From Aliivibrio_A kagoshimensis (lineage in GTDB: Bacteria > Pseudomonadota > Gammaproteobacteria > Enterobacterales > Vibrionaceae), in NCBI RefSeq assembly GCF_050337105.1, contig NZ_JAKJSQ010000031.1:1-45300 (forward strand): a DNA stretch of 45,300 nt, in the 5' to 3' direction. A program made the position numbers and the translations under genes. The notes below the pieces were generated by a model. It saw only the letters and a list, made by a program, of their open reading frames with translations. It was not told where the DNA came from and made no database searches. This document shows, piece by piece, positions 26,184-35,494 of this stretch. The first letter of the stretch is position 1, and every line of letters begins with the position of its first letter.

Positions 26184-28562
26184 TTACTCTTTACCAGTCA
26201 CGAATTCGTTGTATAGCATATAGAGGTGAGCGGCACTCCAAGAAAAATTAGGGGCTCCTTGCTGAGCACCCGTTTCCGGGTTGTAGTTCTCACGAATTGG
26301 ACCATCTGCAACTAAGCCATCGGCGTTAGCAAAGAATTTATCCACTAATTGTACGGCTTCCGTGCGATAACCATATTGTTCCATGCCTCTTACGCCAAAG
26401 TAGAACTGATCAACCCACACTCGTCCGCGCCAATAGATATCAGGCCCGTAAGCTGGGTTGGTTTGTGATGCGGTACCCAGTGGTACCAAAGTGTTGAACT
26501 CTTTTTCATCGAGCATCACTGCCACCACATCATCAGCATTTTTTTGGGTTGCAGCGCCATTGAACAGGGGAGACCAGCCTTCAGGTCCTCGACCGCGCTC
26601 AACAATAGGTTTTCCGGCACAGCCATTTGCTAGTGGTTTATCTTCGATACGAATGTCATAAAAGTAACCGGATGTTTGATCAAACATGCATTGATTGATG
26701 TAGGCGGCGAGCTTCTCCGATTTTTCGCGGAACTCAATGGCATCGGCTTCATGACCTAAAAGGTCGGCCATCTGGGCGAGATATTTGTTATCACTGTACA
26801 TATAACTGGCTTGGTCGACGGACTCTTGCAACAGGGAGTAACCGAGCAGGTTTCCGTTTTTATCCCGGTTTTCGGCGAACTTCACTTCCCAATCCTTACG
26901 TGAGCCGCCGTTTTCAATGTAACGGACAAGTTGCTCTTCACTGATAAAACCAAACACAGCAGCGTCATCTCGACCGGACTCCCAAGAGGCGGCTGTTTGG
27001 GCTGGTATCTCAATATTGTCATACTCACCGGAATCGAGCAGAGCATTATATTTGCTAATGCCATGCATCTCACGCTCCTCCCCGTTAATAGTGGCGGTGA
27101 ACAACATCTCTCCTTCTGGCGTATTGTGAGCTTTGTCCACGGTAGCACCATATTCAGCAATGCCATTCTTATTGTGATCGCGGTTGTTTAACCACCAGAA
27201 GTGATACGCTTTGAGTTTCGGGTACATCTCCTCTAACCAAGTTTTGTCTTGGGTCGTGTTATATATCTCCATCACTGACCAAGCAGCCAGACTCGGTTTG
27301 GTATTTCGCTCATTCCAGTTGCCACCGTCACCGTTACGTTCTGGGCTTTTGTTGTAGGCCAAGAGATCGGGAATATACCCGACATCTTGTGGGCGAACTG
27401 CGTCACTAGCTTCAATCTGGTAAGCGAACATGGCACGAATATTATCTTTGGCAACACTCGGGTTAAAGTGGGCCATCGCGTACGCTTGTTTCCATGTATC
27501 CCATGGCCAAGTTTGATTGCCTGAGAACCAACGGGCTGTTACTGACGGCGTTACAGAGTCGAATGTCATTGCACCCGCCGCGCCTCGCCAATTAGCATTG
27601 AGAGTCTCTATTGCTTTCACGGCTACACGAGTCTGTTGAACACTGGCGTTAGGGTTGCTTAACCCCATATCTAGGTAGTTTTTCCAGCGCTGCTCTGACT
27701 GTTCAAGGTAATCCTCAGGAGAGCGTAAGATATCCTTAATCAACGTTTTCTCTTGCTGCTTCTCAGTGGTGGTCAACAAGTGTGAGTAGGTGGTGTAGAT
27801 AGTGGTATCACCTGATACGGTCGCTTCAGAACGGAAGGTTAGCCCATCGACTTTAGTATCACTTTTGATAGATTTATGGACTTGATATTCAGATTGACCA
27901 GAGGTGAGCAGTGACCACGTAGATCGCACTTTGCCAAAGCTAACCGTTAAGCCATCAGAGGTTGGGTGAATCTTACGTTGGTAGTCTGGGTAGGCTTGGC
28001 TGACCGTTAGATCCGACTTGGGTACGCCCTCTTTGGCGTAGTTATTTTCAATCAGCTCGCCGTCCCACACAAGCGTTAGCTTACTGTCAGATTCAATATC
28101 CGTTTCTAGCAGAGAAGTACGATTAGTGACAAAGCGTAGCGTGAGACGGACTTTTACGTCACTCCCTTTAGAGGTTAGCTCTTGTATTAACGCTCCTGGA
28201 ATGCTGTAGGCTTTCATCTGGAATGCGACTTTCTGGCCCTCTTTATATACCGATAAGCGGTCAAAATCGGTAGCCATGAAGTTAATGTACTCTTCGGTTA
28301 ATAGAGCCGGACCAGGAAAACCGCCCATATTACTCTCAACCTCGGGCAGTAGGTGACCATGCCATGAACCGTTATCAAACATCGGGTTGAATCTCTGATG
28401 GTTGTAAGCGTCGTAATCTCGCATATATTGAGGGGAGCCAGTGCGATTAATGACGTTTTTGAATTCTGATACATGGTGCTCATTGTCGTTGGTCATTGAG
28501 CATCCAGATAGAGTAACAGCAGTAGCAATAGACATAGCACAGAGTGATTTACGTAAGTTCAT
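26184..28562 (-). CDS. ygjK: GH63 alpha-glucosidase, YgjK-like lipoprotein
   Basis: A 792-residue exported glycoside hydrolase closely resembling E. coli YgjK along its whole length (NVINRTGSPQYMRDYD, HGHLLPEVESNMGGFPG, WPWDTWKQAYAMAHFNP, NGCAGKPIVERGRGPEGWS). YgjK cleaves short alpha-glucosides, best on alpha-1,3-glucobiose. The acidic motif ESGRDDAA (Asp532/533) lies where the catalytic acid is expected. Unlike E. coli YgjK, the signal sequence ends in a lipobox (TLSGCS), so it is probably membrane-anchored in the periplasm. The start at 28562 gives a normal lipoprotein signal; an in-frame start at 28607 would add 15 residues. It stands alone, without sugar transporter genes. Confidence 0.9.
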   Translation of the reverse strand: MNLRKSLCAMSIATAVTLSGCSMTNDNEHHVSEFKNVINRTGSPQYMRDYDAYNHQRFNPMFDNGSWHGHLLPEVESNMGGFPGPALLTEEYINFMATDFDRLSVYKEGQKVAFQMKAYSIPGALIQELTSKGSDVKVRLTLRFVTNRTSLLETDIESDSKLTLVWDGELIENNYAKEGVPKSDLTVSQAYPDYQRKIHPTSDGLTVSFGKVRSTWSLLTSGQSEYQVHKSIKSDTKVDGLTFRSEATVSGDTTIYTTYSHLLTTTEKQQEKTLIKDILRSPEDYLEQSEQRWKNYLDMGLSNPNASVQQTRVAVKAIETLNANWRGAAGAMTFDSVTPSVTARWFSGNQTWPWDTWKQAYAMAHFNPSVAKDNIRAMFAYQIEASDAVRPQDVGYIPDLLAYNKSPERNGDGGNWNERNTKPSLAAWSVMEIYNTTQDKTWLEEMYPKLKAYHFWWLNNRDHNKNGIAEYGATVDKAHNTPEGEMLFTATINGEEREMHGISKYNALLDSGEYDNIEIPAQTAASWESGRDDAAVFGFISEEQLVRYIENGGSRKDWEVKFAENRDKNGNLLGYSLLQESVDQASYMYSDNKYLAQMADLLGHEADAIEFREKSEKLAAYINQCMFDQTSGYFYDIRIEDKPLANGCAGKPIVERGRGPEGWSPLFNGAATQKNADDVVAVMLDEKEFNTLVPLGTASQTNPAYGPDIYWRGRVWVDQFYFGVRGMEQYGYRTEAVQLVDKFFANADGLVADGPIRENYNPETGAQQGAPNFSWSAAHLYMLYNEFVTGKE

Positions 28563-28705
28563 AATTAAGGTCTCTGGAAAAGGAATCGCAGAGAGTGTGG
28601 TAGACATTCAAAGAACAATAAATTGATTCTATGAGCAAATGTGACTTGGCTGCATAAAAATCAGTAAAACTTTACTAAATGAATACATAATTTACAATGC
28701 AGACA

Positions 28706-28731
28706 AAAACAGCGACCTAAGCCGCTGTTTT
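28706..28731 (-). terminator. Intrinsic terminator of the Yip1 gene
   Basis: On the minus strand AAAACAGCG and CGCTGTTTT pair around an 8-nt loop and end in five Ts, 18 bp after the Yip1 stop. The stem is also flanked by Ts on the plus strand. Confidence 0.85.
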
Positions 28732-28748
28732 ATTGATACTAAGGTTAG

Positions 28749-29345
28749 TTATTGAATCACGGGACCAAAACCATGGCTCCATAAAATAATGCTGGCTGCC
28801 ATTAAGCTGACTAACAGTACTAACCCGGCAGTGACCACAGAGCTTGAATACATAAAACCTTTGTCTTCAGGGATGTTCATCATAATCGGCAGACCAGAAT
28901 AGAGCAGATAAACGGAGTAAGCGATACCACATAATCCAGCAACCATCATGAACCACAGTGTAGGGAAGAGCGCCGCTAAACCAACCATGAACATCGGAGT
29001 CGCAGTGTATACCACCAATTCAAGTGCAATAGAGTAGCTTGGTGCGGTGTCGAAGGTTTTTGCCATCCAATAAGCGATATAGGCTAGGGCAAAGACCCCA
29101 CCAATCAATCCTGCATAAAGTCCAAAAGACATCATTAATGCACTTTTTGGAGTAAGAAGCAGTGTTTTAGATATTCCAAGATCCCAACCCATATAGACGT
29201 TTGCTATGTAGGCGCATACCGCAGGGATTAACGCAATAAAAAGCAGATGGGTTAAACTGCTAGCTAGAGACTCTTTGTGCTGCCCAATCTCTTTCCACTC
29301 TTGTCTAGGGTGAACATACAATCCCATGATGTGATTCAATACCAT
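28749..29345 (-). CDS. Yip1-domain inner-membrane protein
   Basis: A 198-residue membrane protein with five predicted helices. The N terminus (HIMGLYVHPRQEWKEIG) followed by helices and the stretch LVVYTATPMFMVGLAALFP matches the bacterial Yip1 family. No biochemical role is firmly known for these. AAGGGGTTTT precedes the ATG. It is transcribed alone, ahead of the terminator, with 121 bp between it and the FetB-like gene on the same strand. Confidence 0.8.
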   Translation of the reverse strand: MVLNHIMGLYVHPRQEWKEIGQHKESLASSLTHLLFIALIPAVCAYIANVYMGWDLGISKTLLLTPKSALMMSFGLYAGLIGGVFALAYIAYWMAKTFDTAPSYSIALELVVYTATPMFMVGLAALFPTLWFMMVAGLCGIAYSVYLLYSGLPIMMNIPEDKGFMYSSSVVTAGLVLLVSLMAASIILWSHGFGPVIQ

Positions 29346-29466
29346 TTTAAAACCCCTTTTGTTAACGATATGTTAAGTAATTGGTCATAAAATAAGCATA
29401 GTCAAGTTTCGTTCACTTTGTTTGAATAATTAATTGCGCGAACTCTCACAATTGATTATTTTTTAA

Positions 29467-30264
29467 TCAGTTGGGCTGTTTTTTAAGAGAGGCTCGGACC
29501 AAACCAGAGGGGGTAATGGTGGTATGGATTGCAAGGATTAAAGTAGTAGTAACGGAGACACTCAACATTACAAAAATAGCCACCAGAATGATCAATTGAT
29601 ATTTGATCGCAACCATAGGGTCAACCCCACCAAGGATCTGTCCTGTCATCATGCCTGGCAAAGTGACCAATCCCGTGGTGGCCATTGAGGCGATAATAGG
29701 GGCGAAAGATTGCTGCAGTGCACTGCGCACAAATGGGGACGCGGCAAAAGGTGGCTTAGCCCCTAAGGCTAATGCACCTTCATACTCGTGTTTTTTCTCG
29801 TTAAACGCAGTGAACAGCCGTTGAAGTGCAATAATATTGCCACTCAAGCTGTTGCCTAATAACATACCAGCAAGGGGGATTAAATATTGGCCGCTGTAGA
29901 GAGGCGTTGGTTTAAGTAAAACGAGAAGCAGTATGCTAAGCATTGGAACTAAACCGAATAACAGGCCAATAAAAACGGGAAGATAGAGTGTTTTTTTAGG
30001 TAGGCCTGAGTTATCAATAATGGCACTTGCCCCCACACATAACATCACAGCAAGCCAAATAATATTAAGGAGTGCACTGTTAAGATCAAACAGGAATTGC
30101 AGATAAAGGCCCACTAACGCCAGTTGAGCCGTCATTCTCACCACCGAGGTGGATATCTTTTTACCAAGCTCAAGTTGGAAATGATGATTGATAAAAAAAG
30201 GGATGATCAGAACGGTCATGAAAAGGCCAAGTTCAAACCAAGAGATATCAATAGATGACTGCAT
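29467..30264 (-). CDS. FetB/YbbM-like ABC exporter permease (UPF0014)
   Basis: A 265-residue membrane protein with about seven helices. Family motifs include PLAGMLLGNSLSGNIIALQR, EGALALGAKPPFAASPFVRSALQQS and TGLVTLPGMMTGQILGGVDP. In E. coli the homologue FetB pairs with the ATPase FetA and is linked to iron export and peroxide resistance. Here no ATPase gene is adjacent: upstream is a divergent TetR regulator, downstream the Yip1 gene. It must use a partner encoded elsewhere, or act differently. The region between it and the regulator is 174 bp. Confidence 0.85.
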   Translation of the reverse strand: MQSSIDISWFELGLFMTVLIIPFFINHHFQLELGKKISTSVVRMTAQLALVGLYLQFLFDLNSALLNIIWLAVMLCVGASAIIDNSGLPKKTLYLPVFIGLLFGLVPMLSILLLVLLKPTPLYSGQYLIPLAGMLLGNSLSGNIIALQRLFTAFNEKKHEYEGALALGAKPPFAASPFVRSALQQSFAPIIASMATTGLVTLPGMMTGQILGGVDPMVAIKYQLIILVAIFVMLSVSVTTTLILAIHTTITPSGLVRASLKKQPN

Positions 30265-30438
30265 AACAAGACCAAGAAAAGATTAACTGTCTACAGAGTA
30301 AAATCCGCCAATATAAAAGTCTAGAAATAAAAGGGTAGATGTTTGATTTAACATAATTGATCGTGAGAATTTCTTTAACCAAGTGCTGATATCTATTACA
30401 GTAAGAAATTGAATTAAACAGTGAAACAGGCAGGAAAA

Positions 30439-31050
30439 ATGTCACGGATCAGACAGAAGAATCAAGAGCTAATTATTGACGTTGCCTGCCACTTGTTTGC
30501 CGAGCAAGGCTACGCTGCCACTAAGATGGCCGATATTGCCAAACAAGCTGATATTCCTAAGCCGAACGTTTACTACTATTTTAGTACCAAAGACAACCTA
30601 TACCGAGCGGTACTAAATACCGTTGTTCAACCTTTATTAGAGGCCTCTAAGCCGATTGAGCTGTTAGATGACCCAGCTGAAGCACTCACTGAATACATTA
30701 AAACCAAACTGCGCATCTCTCGCGATCACCCTGATGCCTCCAAAGTGTTTGCCAACGAAGTGATGTCAGGAGCAAAATCGCTACCCACAGATATTGCAGA
30801 TGAACTGCTGGTACAGTCAAAAATGATGGTCAGTAAGTTTGAAAGCTGGAGTGAGCAGGGGTTGATGGCCAAGTTATCCCCGCAACACTTGATGTTTACC
30901 ATCTGGGCGGCCACTCAAACCTATGCGGATTTTAGTTGGCAGATCTGTAACGTGATGGACAAACCCAAACTTGATGATAATGACTTTATTGAAGCATCAA
31001 ACTTTTTGACCCAATTTGTGATTAATGGGTGCCAGATAAAATCAATCTAA
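30439..31050 (+). CDS. TetR-family regulator, RutR-like
   Basis: A 203-residue TetR-type repressor. The HTH (ATKMADIAKQADIPKPNVYYYF) and the C-terminal region with VFANEVMSGAKSLP and FTIWAATQTYADFSWQ resemble RutR, the uracil/thymine-sensing regulator of pyrimidine and purine genes. The ATG at 30439 has CAGGAAAA upstream; an in-frame GTG at 30421 has no site. It is divergent from the FetB-like permease. RutR-like regulators also control nucleobase degradation, so a link to the purine cluster at 40-45 kb is possible but not shown. Confidence 0.85.
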   Translation: MSRIRQKNQELIIDVACHLFAEQGYAATKMADIAKQADIPKPNVYYYFSTKDNLYRAVLNTVVQPLLEASKPIELLDDPAEALTEYIKTKLRISRDHPDASKVFANEVMSGAKSLPTDIADELLVQSKMMVSKFESWSEQGLMAKLSPQHLMFTIWAATQTYADFSWQICNVMDKPKLDDNDFIEASNFLTQFVINGCQIKSI

Positions 31051-31155
31051 ATTCACCACTTCATCTATAGATGTATCAATAAGTCAATATTCGTCTATGC
31101 TAATATTGTACAAGATCTTCTCTGATACATTACTATAAGATAATCTTCTGGTGAT

Positions 31156-32505
31156 ATGAAAAAACTAACAACGCGGACCTTTGTTCCTGCAAAGTCATTA
31201 ACATACGTAGTAACTTGGCTCTTGATTGCCATGGTAATTGCTGTGGCTGGTTGCCTTCTGTTTTTTTTGAACTCATTAGATAGAATCGCTGCTGATGAGT
31301 TAGCCCAGCGGATCAGTTTGGCACGAAATCTTGAAACTAAGCATGGGCAAGATATTCTTGAAGAGTATACTTATTGGGATGACGCTTACATCAAAGTAGC
31401 GATCGAGCATGATACTGACTGGGTTGAAGGAAATTCAGGGTATTACTTGATGAATAAAGGTGATTTTGACTTTAGTGTTGGTATTATTGAAGGAGAGCAA
31501 GAAGCTTATTTGGTAAAAAGTACTGACTCTCAGGCTCTACGTTTTACTGAGATACAGAAGCCTCTTTTTAATTTAATGACGCTATCTGACAAACTCGAAA
31601 CTGAGAGCCGATTGGTTAACGGTTTTTTTCTATTGGGCTCAGATATTTATCATATTATGGGGGGGCCTTTTATTGATGAAGAGTTAATCACTCCGAGAAA
31701 AGGAACCTTTTTAGCTGTGGGAAAACGGGTTGATCCTGACTATCTGAGTAAATTAGAGAGCCGTTATCAATTATTTGGTCTTAGGGTAACCCCAAGCCCT
31801 GAAAATATGAAAAACTTCATAGCCATAAAGTCTCCATTAGGCGATACCATTGGCTATTTATCATGGAACCCTCGTGCTCTTAGTCGGGATATTATTCCAG
31901 CAATTATAATTATAACTATCTTATTTTCTTTCATCATTACGGCCGTAATGAAGATCATTCTAAACAAAGAACAGACGAGTAGAGAAGAATATGAAGAAAA
32001 GTTATTCATAGAAGCCACTACAGACTCCCTCACCGAAGTGAATAATCGCCGTTATTTCATGGAGGTAGGCGCCAGAGAACTGAAAATATATCAACATCTA
32101 GAGGATAGGCAATTTACTATTTTAGTTCTTGATATTGATCACTTTAAGGCTGTCAATGACCAGCACGGACATAGTGTAGGTGATAAAGCATTGACGCACT
32201 TTGTTCAACTATGCCTGCTAGAGATCAGAGATTCTGACATTTTTGGAAGACTTGGCGGAGAAGAATTTGCCATCGCTTTACCGAATACTAACCTTGATAA
32301 GGCCATTGAAGTCGCGAATCGAATTAGAATTTCAGTTGCTGAAACCCCTTTTATTTCAAAGGATAAACCTATTTATTTGACCGTTAGTATTGGAGCCGCA
32401 TTACTGGGTAAACAAGATCAATTAGAGGTATTAATTGATAAAGCGGATAAAGCGTTATATGCGGCAAAGCATGAAGGAAGGAATCGAGTGATTATTTTCA
32501 ATTGA
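31156..32505 (+). CDS. Membrane CHASE4-type diguanylate cyclase
   Basis: A 449-residue inner-membrane protein: helix at about residues 16-40, a periplasmic sensor of the CHASE4 type (about 45-240, with ETKHGQDILEEYTYWDDAY), a second helix (about 247-268), and a C-terminal GGDEF domain. GGEEF is intact at residues 367-371, and an RxxD inhibitory site (RDSD, 358-361) precedes it at the standard distance, so it should make c-di-GMP with product feedback. There is no EAL domain. It is monocistronic, with the TetR gene 105 bp upstream. The periplasmic signal it senses is unknown. Confidence 0.9.
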   Translation: MKKLTTRTFVPAKSLTYVVTWLLIAMVIAVAGCLLFFLNSLDRIAADELAQRISLARNLETKHGQDILEEYTYWDDAYIKVAIEHDTDWVEGNSGYYLMNKGDFDFSVGIIEGEQEAYLVKSTDSQALRFTEIQKPLFNLMTLSDKLETESRLVNGFFLLGSDIYHIMGGPFIDEELITPRKGTFLAVGKRVDPDYLSKLESRYQLFGLRVTPSPENMKNFIAIKSPLGDTIGYLSWNPRALSRDIIPAIIIITILFSFIITAVMKIILNKEQTSREEYEEKLFIEATTDSLTEVNNRRYFMEVGARELKIYQHLEDRQFTILVLDIDHFKAVNDQHGHSVGDKALTHFVQLCLLEIRDSDIFGRLGGEEFAIALPNTNLDKAIEVANRIRISVAETPFISKDKPIYLTVSIGAALLGKQDQLEVLIDKADKALYAAKHEGRNRVIIFN

Positions 32506-32554
32506 ATAATGATTATTAAATAGCAGGAGGGCATACACTTTATCACTTCTCTAA

Positions 32555-32580
32555 ACAGAGGCTAACCTTGTAGCCTCTGT
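32555..32580. terminator. Perfect 10-bp hairpin between convergent genes
   Basis: ACAGAGGCTA and TAGCCTCTGT pair around ACCTTG. There is no long T run on the plus strand; on the minus strand TTTAG follows. It probably ends transcription of the phytase-like gene and possibly the cyclase gene. Confidence 0.6.
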
Positions 32581-32621
32581 GAATTGAACTGTCGCCGCTT
32601 CGTTAGAGGCTGCGCTTATCG

Positions 32622-34016
32622 CTATTTTAGATTTAAATCGTTGAAAATATAGAGTGTGTTGTTGTCGATTCTGGTTTTCTCTTTATTTAGGTATTTTTGT
32701 TCAAGCTTGCCTTTACTCGCCCATGTTGCAAAGTCATCGTCGTTGATGACACCTAACGTTCTTGAGTCGATTAACCACATACCTTCCAACTTATCATGTG
32801 GGTACTTGATCTCTTTCACTAAATCGACAACTAAGGATTTTGTTACCGGCTTGATATTATACTTTTCTAACACATCCCACCCGTGAGCGTTAACTGCTTG
32901 CTCAAGCGTTTGACCATTTATCATCAGGCCGAGTTTATCATCTTGAATCAAATCAGTACTGTTTGGAATGCCTTCAAGGTTAGTCGCATTCGCTAAGTCT
33001 ATTCGGTAGATGTGCTTCATCGCTTGAGGATTATCTCGATAGAACGCACCATCACGCTCGATGATGACAAACTCGTTTTGAGAAATTGCGGCAATGCCTG
33101 AATTAGAGTTTTGGGCTTTTTCCTGTTTGTAAAGATATTGACCGGTTTTGCCTGTTTCTAAGTTGATAGTCACAATTCTCGCTAGATCTAAGGCTTTTAC
33201 TTTCTTGTCAGGGTTGTACATGGTGGACTGCATGGTACCGACTAAGGTTGTTTCATCGGGTGTGATAGCCAGTCCTTCCATTCCACGGTTTGGTCGGCGA
33301 TTAGCGTACTCGGCAGGTAAATTGAATTTGGCGCGTGTATCGTGCGTAAAAGCATTTATTCGATCCATCTCAATACCATCTTGGTCAAAGTGCACGATGT
33401 GTGGCCCGTATTCATCGCTAACCCAGAAAGTACCATCTTGCATAGCGACTAACCCTTCACCATCTAAACCATAATCATCAAGCTTCAATGGGTTGTTCGA
33501 GGGATCAAATGCCTTACTCGGGTGTTGAGTAATGGGATTGCCTTTGGTGTCATAAGGTGTTTCGCCTGTCCCGCCTATATCAGAGCTGTTTGGTAAGCCT
33601 GATATAGGCGAACCATCAGGCTTTTTAAGCAGGATTACTTTTATCAGCTCTACATTGCCATATTCATTTACTTCGAAAAGTCCGATTCGAGGGGTATAGT
33701 TTGGGGTAGGAAAAATTTTCCCTTTTCCATGGTGACCTTTTTTATAAGTAGCGTTTGGACCTCTGTCAGTCAGAGCGTAAAATTGATTCTCATGACTCGG
33801 ATGAGCGGTCATATCTGAGCCAAATCCACCATTTCTGACCTCTATCTTATTGCCAGGCTTTGCATGGTCAATAAGGTCATTTCGCAGAATTTGATAGGGT
33901 AAGGCTGCACCAGATAACGTATCAATTGCGGTAATATTTTCAGTTGCAGCTATAGAGGTAGAGCTTACAGCGAGCAGTACGGAAAGTGATAGAGCGTTGA
34001 ATCCATTCTTTTTCAT
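32622..34016 (-). CDS. Secreted phytase-like esterase-family protein
   Basis: A 464-residue exported protein with a signal peptide (about residues 1-24, ending STSIAA). Its body matches the esterase-like activity of phytase family (PF13449 type): FYALTDRGPNA, LDDYGLDGEGLVAMQDGTFWVSDEYGPHI and NRGMEGLAITPDETTLVGTMQS, then KLEGMWLIDSRTLGVINDDDF near the end. These are acidic, calcium-binding-like beta-propeller stretches. The ATG at 34016 has AAGGAAACA upstream; the in-frame 34130 start would put a non-signal extension in front. It probably hydrolyses phosphate esters outside the cytoplasm; the substrate is not established. Confidence 0.82.
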   Translation of the reverse strand: MKKNGFNALSLSVLLAVSSTSIAATENITAIDTLSGAALPYQILRNDLIDHAKPGNKIEVRNGGFGSDMTAHPSHENQFYALTDRGPNATYKKGHHGKGKIFPTPNYTPRIGLFEVNEYGNVELIKVILLKKPDGSPISGLPNSSDIGGTGETPYDTKGNPITQHPSKAFDPSNNPLKLDDYGLDGEGLVAMQDGTFWVSDEYGPHIVHFDQDGIEMDRINAFTHDTRAKFNLPAEYANRRPNRGMEGLAITPDETTLVGTMQSTMYNPDKKVKALDLARIVTINLETGKTGQYLYKQEKAQNSNSGIAAISQNEFVIIERDGAFYRDNPQAMKHIYRIDLANATNLEGIPNSTDLIQDDKLGLMINGQTLEQAVNAHGWDVLEKYNIKPVTKSLVVDLVKEIKYPHDKLEGMWLIDSRTLGVINDDDFATWASKGKLEQKYLNKEKTRIDNNTLYIFNDLNLK

Positions 34017-34191
34017 TATTGTTTCCTTAAGCACCATTTCGGCAAGTGATTGGTATCGACGAGATAAGCTAGCAAGGAGATATATATTTTTGATGAATAA
34101 AATGTGAACGAAATGCTTCACTTCTTTCATTTTTAGCAGGTTAGACCGTGTTTTATTTTAGAATATGACTAAGAGTTGAGGCAGAAATCAG

Positions 34192-34257
34192 CTAGCTGAA
34201 CTCTGCTAAGCGCTTGGCGGCATTGCGGTGTTTATACAGCAACCTTTCCAGATCCAG
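34192..34257 (-). pseudogene. Displaced 3' end of an 8-oxoguanine deaminase gene
   Basis: The minus strand encodes LDLERLLYKHRNAAKRLAE followed by FS and a stop. This is the same peptide as the C terminus of the intact deaminase ending at 40343. The nucleotide match covers 55 bp (34203-34257 with 40366-40420) with four differences, all in third codon positions. It has no start and no N-terminal part. It looks like the original end of the gene, pushed away by insertion of the intervening segment. Confidence 0.85.
34203..34257. repeat. Direct repeat, left copy (candidate attachment site)
   Basis: It matches 40366-40420 in the same orientation at 51 of 55 positions. Together the copies bracket a segment of about 6.1 kb that carries accessory genes, an IS and gene remnants. 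Confidence 0.8.
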
Positions 34258-34477
34258 CAAAGTGAGGAACCCAAAGGAGAATAAGGTTTGATCACTTTCA
34301 AACTCGTGTTTGGACATAAACGAATTAGGTTCAATTACTTTTAATTCGACAAACTATAATTAGTAGGCGTAAAAAAAACAACAAAGGAAAAATGCTTGAC
34401 CCTACTAGGATTCTCTGTACTCATTCATTTTAATGTTTTGGCAATGCTATTCATCGGCTAAAAACCATCACACTCAC
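34258..34477. other. AT-rich island edge without genes
   Basis: About 220 bp between the displaced gene end and the metalloprotease stop. It is AT-rich, including runs of As. No reading frame, attC-like site or clear terminator was found. Confidence 0.5.
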
Positions 34478-35494
34478 TTAAAAACTACTCAAGGGCGTCA
34501 TTATTAAACGTCTCTCCGTTGAATAATTAGCCTTAATGTATGTTGAAACTGTTTTTTCTCTCCAAGGTGGTGTTAGATGGGTCTGGGAAAGAAGAGGACC
34601 TATTACTTCGAAATAGTCTTCCATACTCTTATTCTTACTTTCATTAAACTTCTTTGCTGAATCTTGCATTTGGGCAAATTGTTTATTTAAGTCACCATCA
34701 TGAAATCCTAAGCAGCTTGACGTTCGTTCTAACACATAACGTATCGCCTGTGGACTGTACCCAGCCTTAACCATAATATCAACAGCAAGAATGTCAGCAA
34801 TTACTTCATTAGAAATCATTAAGTTATTGGACATATTCATAGCGTGATGTCTTTTATAATTATCGGTAAAGGTAGTCGCCTCTTCTTCCAAAGTAATTGC
34901 GATAAGGTAATCGTGGATATCTCTCGCAGCTCTATTAGTCTCGCGAGTCTTTTTAGAACGAAGTAGGGTGATCTGCTGATTGTGAACTAGTACATGATGT
35001 ACCATTTCATGTGCGATGACAAAAACGATTTCATCAATATATTGAGACTCAGAAANTAGTCCTGAAGTTAATACAATTTTGTTTTTTCTAACTAATGCAC
35101 CGTACATTTCTGATTCTGTAATTTCATATTGAACAGCAATGTCACATCCAAACACTCCATTAATACGATGAGCAATGTGTCTCACAATTTCTTCATTTTT
35201 TTCACGATTAGAATTATTGGTTATTTTGACGTCATTACCTGCAAATTTTTCACATACATGAGCAATGTTCAATGTGTCGAACGGAAGCGTTTTATATTTA
35301 ATAGCTGGTAACTCAATGTCCTCTAAGTTGACATATTCTCTGTCAAACTCAAGTTCAAAGTCTTTCACCTCATCCAAATTCGCTATATTGTCCTTAAATT
35401 TTCCGTCAATGTGGTCTCCAAACGTTAACTTTTCGCTACTTGTGGAACAACCTAAAAGAAAAATAACAACAACGAAGAGGAGATTATTTTTCAT
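34478..35494 (-). CDS. M48-like zinc metalloprotease lipoprotein
   Basis: A 338-residue exported protein. The N terminus has a signal with a lipobox (IFLLGCST), so it is probably anchored in the periplasm. A zinc protease motif AHEMVHH lies at about residues 161-167 (HEMVH 162-166), and NEVIADILAVDIMVKAGYSP supplies Glu230 as third ligand, with the E..AD and AGYSP features of family M48. The ATG at 35494 overlaps the preceding gene's stop by 11 bp; an in-frame ATG at 35515 is also possible but would give a worse signal. One base (35056) is undetermined, giving one unknown residue (F, L, I or V). Third gene of the CHASE2 operon. Confidence 0.82.
   Translation of the reverse strand: MKNNLLFVVVIFLLGCSTSSEKLTFGDHIDGKFKDNIANLDEVKDFELEFDREYVNLEDIELPAIKYKTLPFDTLNIAHVCEKFAGNDVKITNNSNREKNEEIVRHIAHRINGVFGCDIAVQYEITESEMYGALVRKNKIVLTSGLXSESQYIDEIVFVIAHEMVHHVLVHNQQITLLRSKKTRETNRAARDIHDYLIAITLEEEATTFTDNYKRHHAMNMSNNLMISNEVIADILAVDIMVKAGYSPQAIRYVLERTSSCLGFHDGDLNKQFAQMQDSAKKFNESKNKSMEDYFEVIGPLLSQTHLTPPWREKTVSTYIKANYSTERRLIMTPLSSF

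Noticed and set aside
30375..30390. RutR-type operator between the FetB-like and TetR genes
   Set aside because: Only one half matches well, so it is kept as a side remark and not annotated as a site.
35056..35056. Unknown base within the metalloprotease gene
   Set aside because: It is a sequencing ambiguity. Whatever the base, the codon NTT is sense, so the frame is not affected.
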